A DNA stretch of 7,262 nt from Candidatus Bathyarchaeota archaeon (GTDB lineage: Archaea > Thermoproteota > Bathyarchaeia > Bathyarchaeales > Bathycorpusculaceae), in contig DAOVFC010000023.1 in assembly GCA_030668645.1 (NCBI GenBank), positions 1-7,262 of the forward strand. The letters run 5' to 3'. The notes beneath the pieces are model-generated. The model made no database searches and was not told the origin of the DNA. It saw nothing but the letters and a program-made list of their open reading frames with translations. Position numbers and translations under genes: made by a program. This document shows, piece by piece, positions 6,316 through 7,262 of this stretch; within the stretch, counting starts at the first letter, position 1, and each line of letters opens with the position of its first letter.

Positions 6316-6663
6316 TTACGCTTCTCGCATAAGCGTTCTCATCTGGCCAACGAAATCGTATTCTTCCCGCGTTCTCTCTAATTCTAGTCTGCGAAGCGAA
6401 CCATAGCTTGAGTATAAGTCCTCTAAAATTTTGAGTTCGATGACGCGGGCACCTGAAGTTAAGAAGTCTTCAAGCCCTTTTGAGAATAGGTCTATCTTTT
6501 CAACTATTTCATTCTGTTTGACGGAGTAGTTGTCTTCAAGGTGTCTGTATATCAGGCGCGTGGCTTCTTCTCCGAACACCTGCTTCAGGACACGGTCTAT
6601 AATTTCTGAGACCTTGTCTTCGTTCTTATTTGTTTGTTTTGTTAGAGTTTCCAATTCTAACAC
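6316..6663 (-). CDS. Small helical protein with a NitrOD5-like domain (function unknown)
   Basis: This 115-residue soluble, charged protein is predicted to be all-helical. The core at about residues 18-88 runs from IIDRVLKQVFGEEATRLIYRH through EDNYSVKQNEIVEKIDLFSKGLEDFL to SGARVIELKILEDLYSSYG. From memory this layout resembles the archaeal NitrOD5 (DUF3227-type) output domain, often found alone or fused to sensor or regulator domains. The C-terminal 25 residues form another charged helix rich in Arg and Glu. No catalytic motif, metal site, signal peptide or membrane segment is seen. The start is GTG 6663: an in-frame TAA at 6672-6670 blocks extension, the next option is TTG 6654, and no ribosome binding site precedes either, so the message is probably leaderless. 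It lies between endonuclease Q and tldD, with its own promoter and no operon link. Confidence 0.75.
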   Translation of the reverse strand: MLELETLTKQTNKNEDKVSEIIDRVLKQVFGEEATRLIYRHLEDNYSVKQNEIVEKIDLFSKGLEDFLTSGARVIELKILEDLYSSYGSLRRLELERTREEYDFVGQMRTLMREA

Positions 6664-6672
6664 TTGGACTTA

Positions 6673-6687
6673 TCGTACGTATTACGA
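6673..6687. promoter_or_regulatory. Inverted repeat between TATA box and start of the NitrOD5-like gene, possible operator
   Basis: TCGTA-CGTAT-TACGA is a 15-base element with perfect 5-base arms. It sits directly between the TATA-like box (6688-6698) and the GTG start at 6663, where a bound repressor could block initiation. GACTTA also occurs twice, at 6667-6672 and 6686-6691. Arms this short can arise by chance, so the role is inference. Confidence 0.25.
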
Positions 6688-6698
6688 CTTAATAAGTA
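6688..6698 (-). promoter_or_regulatory. TATA-like box of the NitrOD5-like gene
   Basis: TACTTATTAAG on the minus strand is centred about 30 bases before the GTG at 6663. That is close to archaeal TATA-to-start spacing, so the transcript would begin at or very near the start codon. It agrees with the absence of a ribosome binding site. Confidence 0.4.
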
Positions 6699-6740
6699 TT
6701 CCCGTACAACTATTCAACACATAGACACATCAAAGTCCAT

Positions 6741-6745
6741 AAAAA
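6741..6745 (-). terminator. T run after endonuclease Q, possible terminator
   Basis: The minus strand reads GTGTGTTTTTATGG just after the endonuclease Q stop, with a five-T run 7-11 bases past the stop codon. It is short but correctly placed for archaeal U-tract termination, and the next gene has its own promoter. Confidence 0.25.
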
Positions 6746-6751
6746 CACACT

Positions 6752-7262
6752 TCACATGAAATCGGTAAGGTTCAACTGTTGAACTCTTTCGGAAACCGGC
6801 ATTTCCGCATCTTCCTCAAAAATCACGAGGCGCCCGTAAACACCATCGTATCCAGGCACAACCGTGCCCCGTCCTTCCCTAACCCTGACTATGGCTTCAG
6901 CGATTTTATCATCAACAACCCCGCTTAACGCCTCCTTCGAAGCGTCGACAAGCACAGAGTATTCATCGACGAATCTTTCAACGAGTCTGTTATAAACGCG
7001 CCACACCGTTCGAGTGGATGGAGAACCCACGCCCAAAACAGTGGCTATGATCTCGGAAAGCGGCAGCAGATGGATATAACCTATAGCATCTTGAGGCTGA
7101 AAACCTGCCAAGCGGTCAGCTAACTCCTCAACCCTTTGCTCAACACCCTTCGTAAGCCTCTTGCGGCAAACAGGACAGATATTCCCGAGTTTTACTGCCT
7201 CAGCCGGTGAAAGCGAAACCTTGCAGTTTCGATGTCCGGTCCAGTGATACTTACCGTAGGCG
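6752..7262 (-). CDS. Endonuclease Q (PHP-like DNA repair nuclease), C-terminal part; 5' end outside window
   Basis: The frame is open from the window edge (codons from 7261) to TGA at 6754-6752, giving the last 169 residues of a protein usually near 400. Endonuclease Q cuts DNA 5' of deaminated bases such as hypoxanthine, uracil and xanthine. The recognisable part is the zinc-binding region GKYHWTGHRNC then GNICPVCRKRLTKGVEQRVEELADR; Cys13, Cys29 and Cys32 of the fragment are visible and the remaining ligand is probably further upstream. Next comes GFQPQDAIGYIHLLPLSEIIA, typical of this family. The PHP-like catalytic N-terminus is off the edge. An internal TTG at 7111 is not the start, because the family motifs continue upstream of it. 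The last eight residues, QLNLTDFM, fit a PCNA-interacting peptide. Older databases may call such proteins helicase- or PHP-related; the endonuclease Q name is preferred. Confidence 0.85.
   Translation of the reverse strand, partial: AYGKYHWTGHRNCKVSLSPAEAVKLGNICPVCRKRLTKGVEQRVEELADRLAGFQPQDAIGYIHLLPLSEIIATVLGVGSPSTRTVWRVYNRLVERFVDEYSVLVDASKEALSGVVDDKIAEAIVRVREGRGTVVPGYDGVYGRLVIFEEDAEMPVSERVQQLNLTDFM
6755..6778 (-). other. PCNA-interacting (PIP-box-like) peptide at the C-terminus of endonuclease Q
   Basis: The final eight codons encode QLNLTDFM, matching Qxx(L/I/M)xx(F/Y)x with Gln1, Leu4 and Phe7. Position 8 is Met rather than an aromatic. The extreme C-terminal location is typical of archaeal clamp-binding peptides. 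As I recall, endonuclease Q from Thermococcales is stimulated by PCNA, which supports the reading. Confidence 0.55.

Overview
The window reads as archaeal DNA, probably from an uncultured Bathyarchaeia-type or related lineage. The evidence is TATA-like boxes at archaeal spacing, one apparently leaderless gene, GGTGA/GAGG-type ribosome binding sites, frequent TTG and GTG starts, an endonuclease Q fragment with a PCNA-binding tail, and small archaeal-type domains. The lineage is an inference from gene content; no rRNA or other marker gene is present.

Layout: two gene blocks converge at about 2424-2438. The plus-strand block (1-2423) holds the 3' end of a DUF5752-like gene, then a TATA box and a tight three-gene unit. 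That unit is a small winged-helix protein, a 208-residue protein that is only the N-terminal half of a GT-B glycosyltransferase, and a complete family-4-type glycosyltransferase of 404 residues that overlaps its predecessor by ATGA. The minus-strand block (7262-2439), read in its own direction, holds the 3' end of endonuclease Q, a small helical NitrOD5-like protein with its own promoter, then tldD, tldE and a NapH-like membrane polyferredoxin. tldD and tldE overlap, and the polyferredoxin gene starts 41 bases after tldE, so these three probably form one transcript.

Function: the plus block looks like a local sugar-polymer or glycoconjugate module in which the half-glycosyltransferase may partner with or regulate the complete enzyme. 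TldD and TldE are expected to form a heterodimeric metalloprotease; only TldD carries the HExxxH zinc motif. The polyferredoxin is a membrane electron-transfer protein whose partner is not visible. Endonuclease Q belongs to DNA repair of deaminated bases.

Most of the window is conventional. The strongest unusual signal is the stand-alone half-glycosyltransferase. It aligns without gaps to its full-length neighbour over much of the fold, has lost the likely catalytic histidine and the glycine loop, and appears to keep a C-terminal helix like the one with which GT-B enzymes cross back to the N-domain. No mobile element, CRISPR array, tRNA or rRNA was seen. No gene-free stretch exceeds 175 bases.
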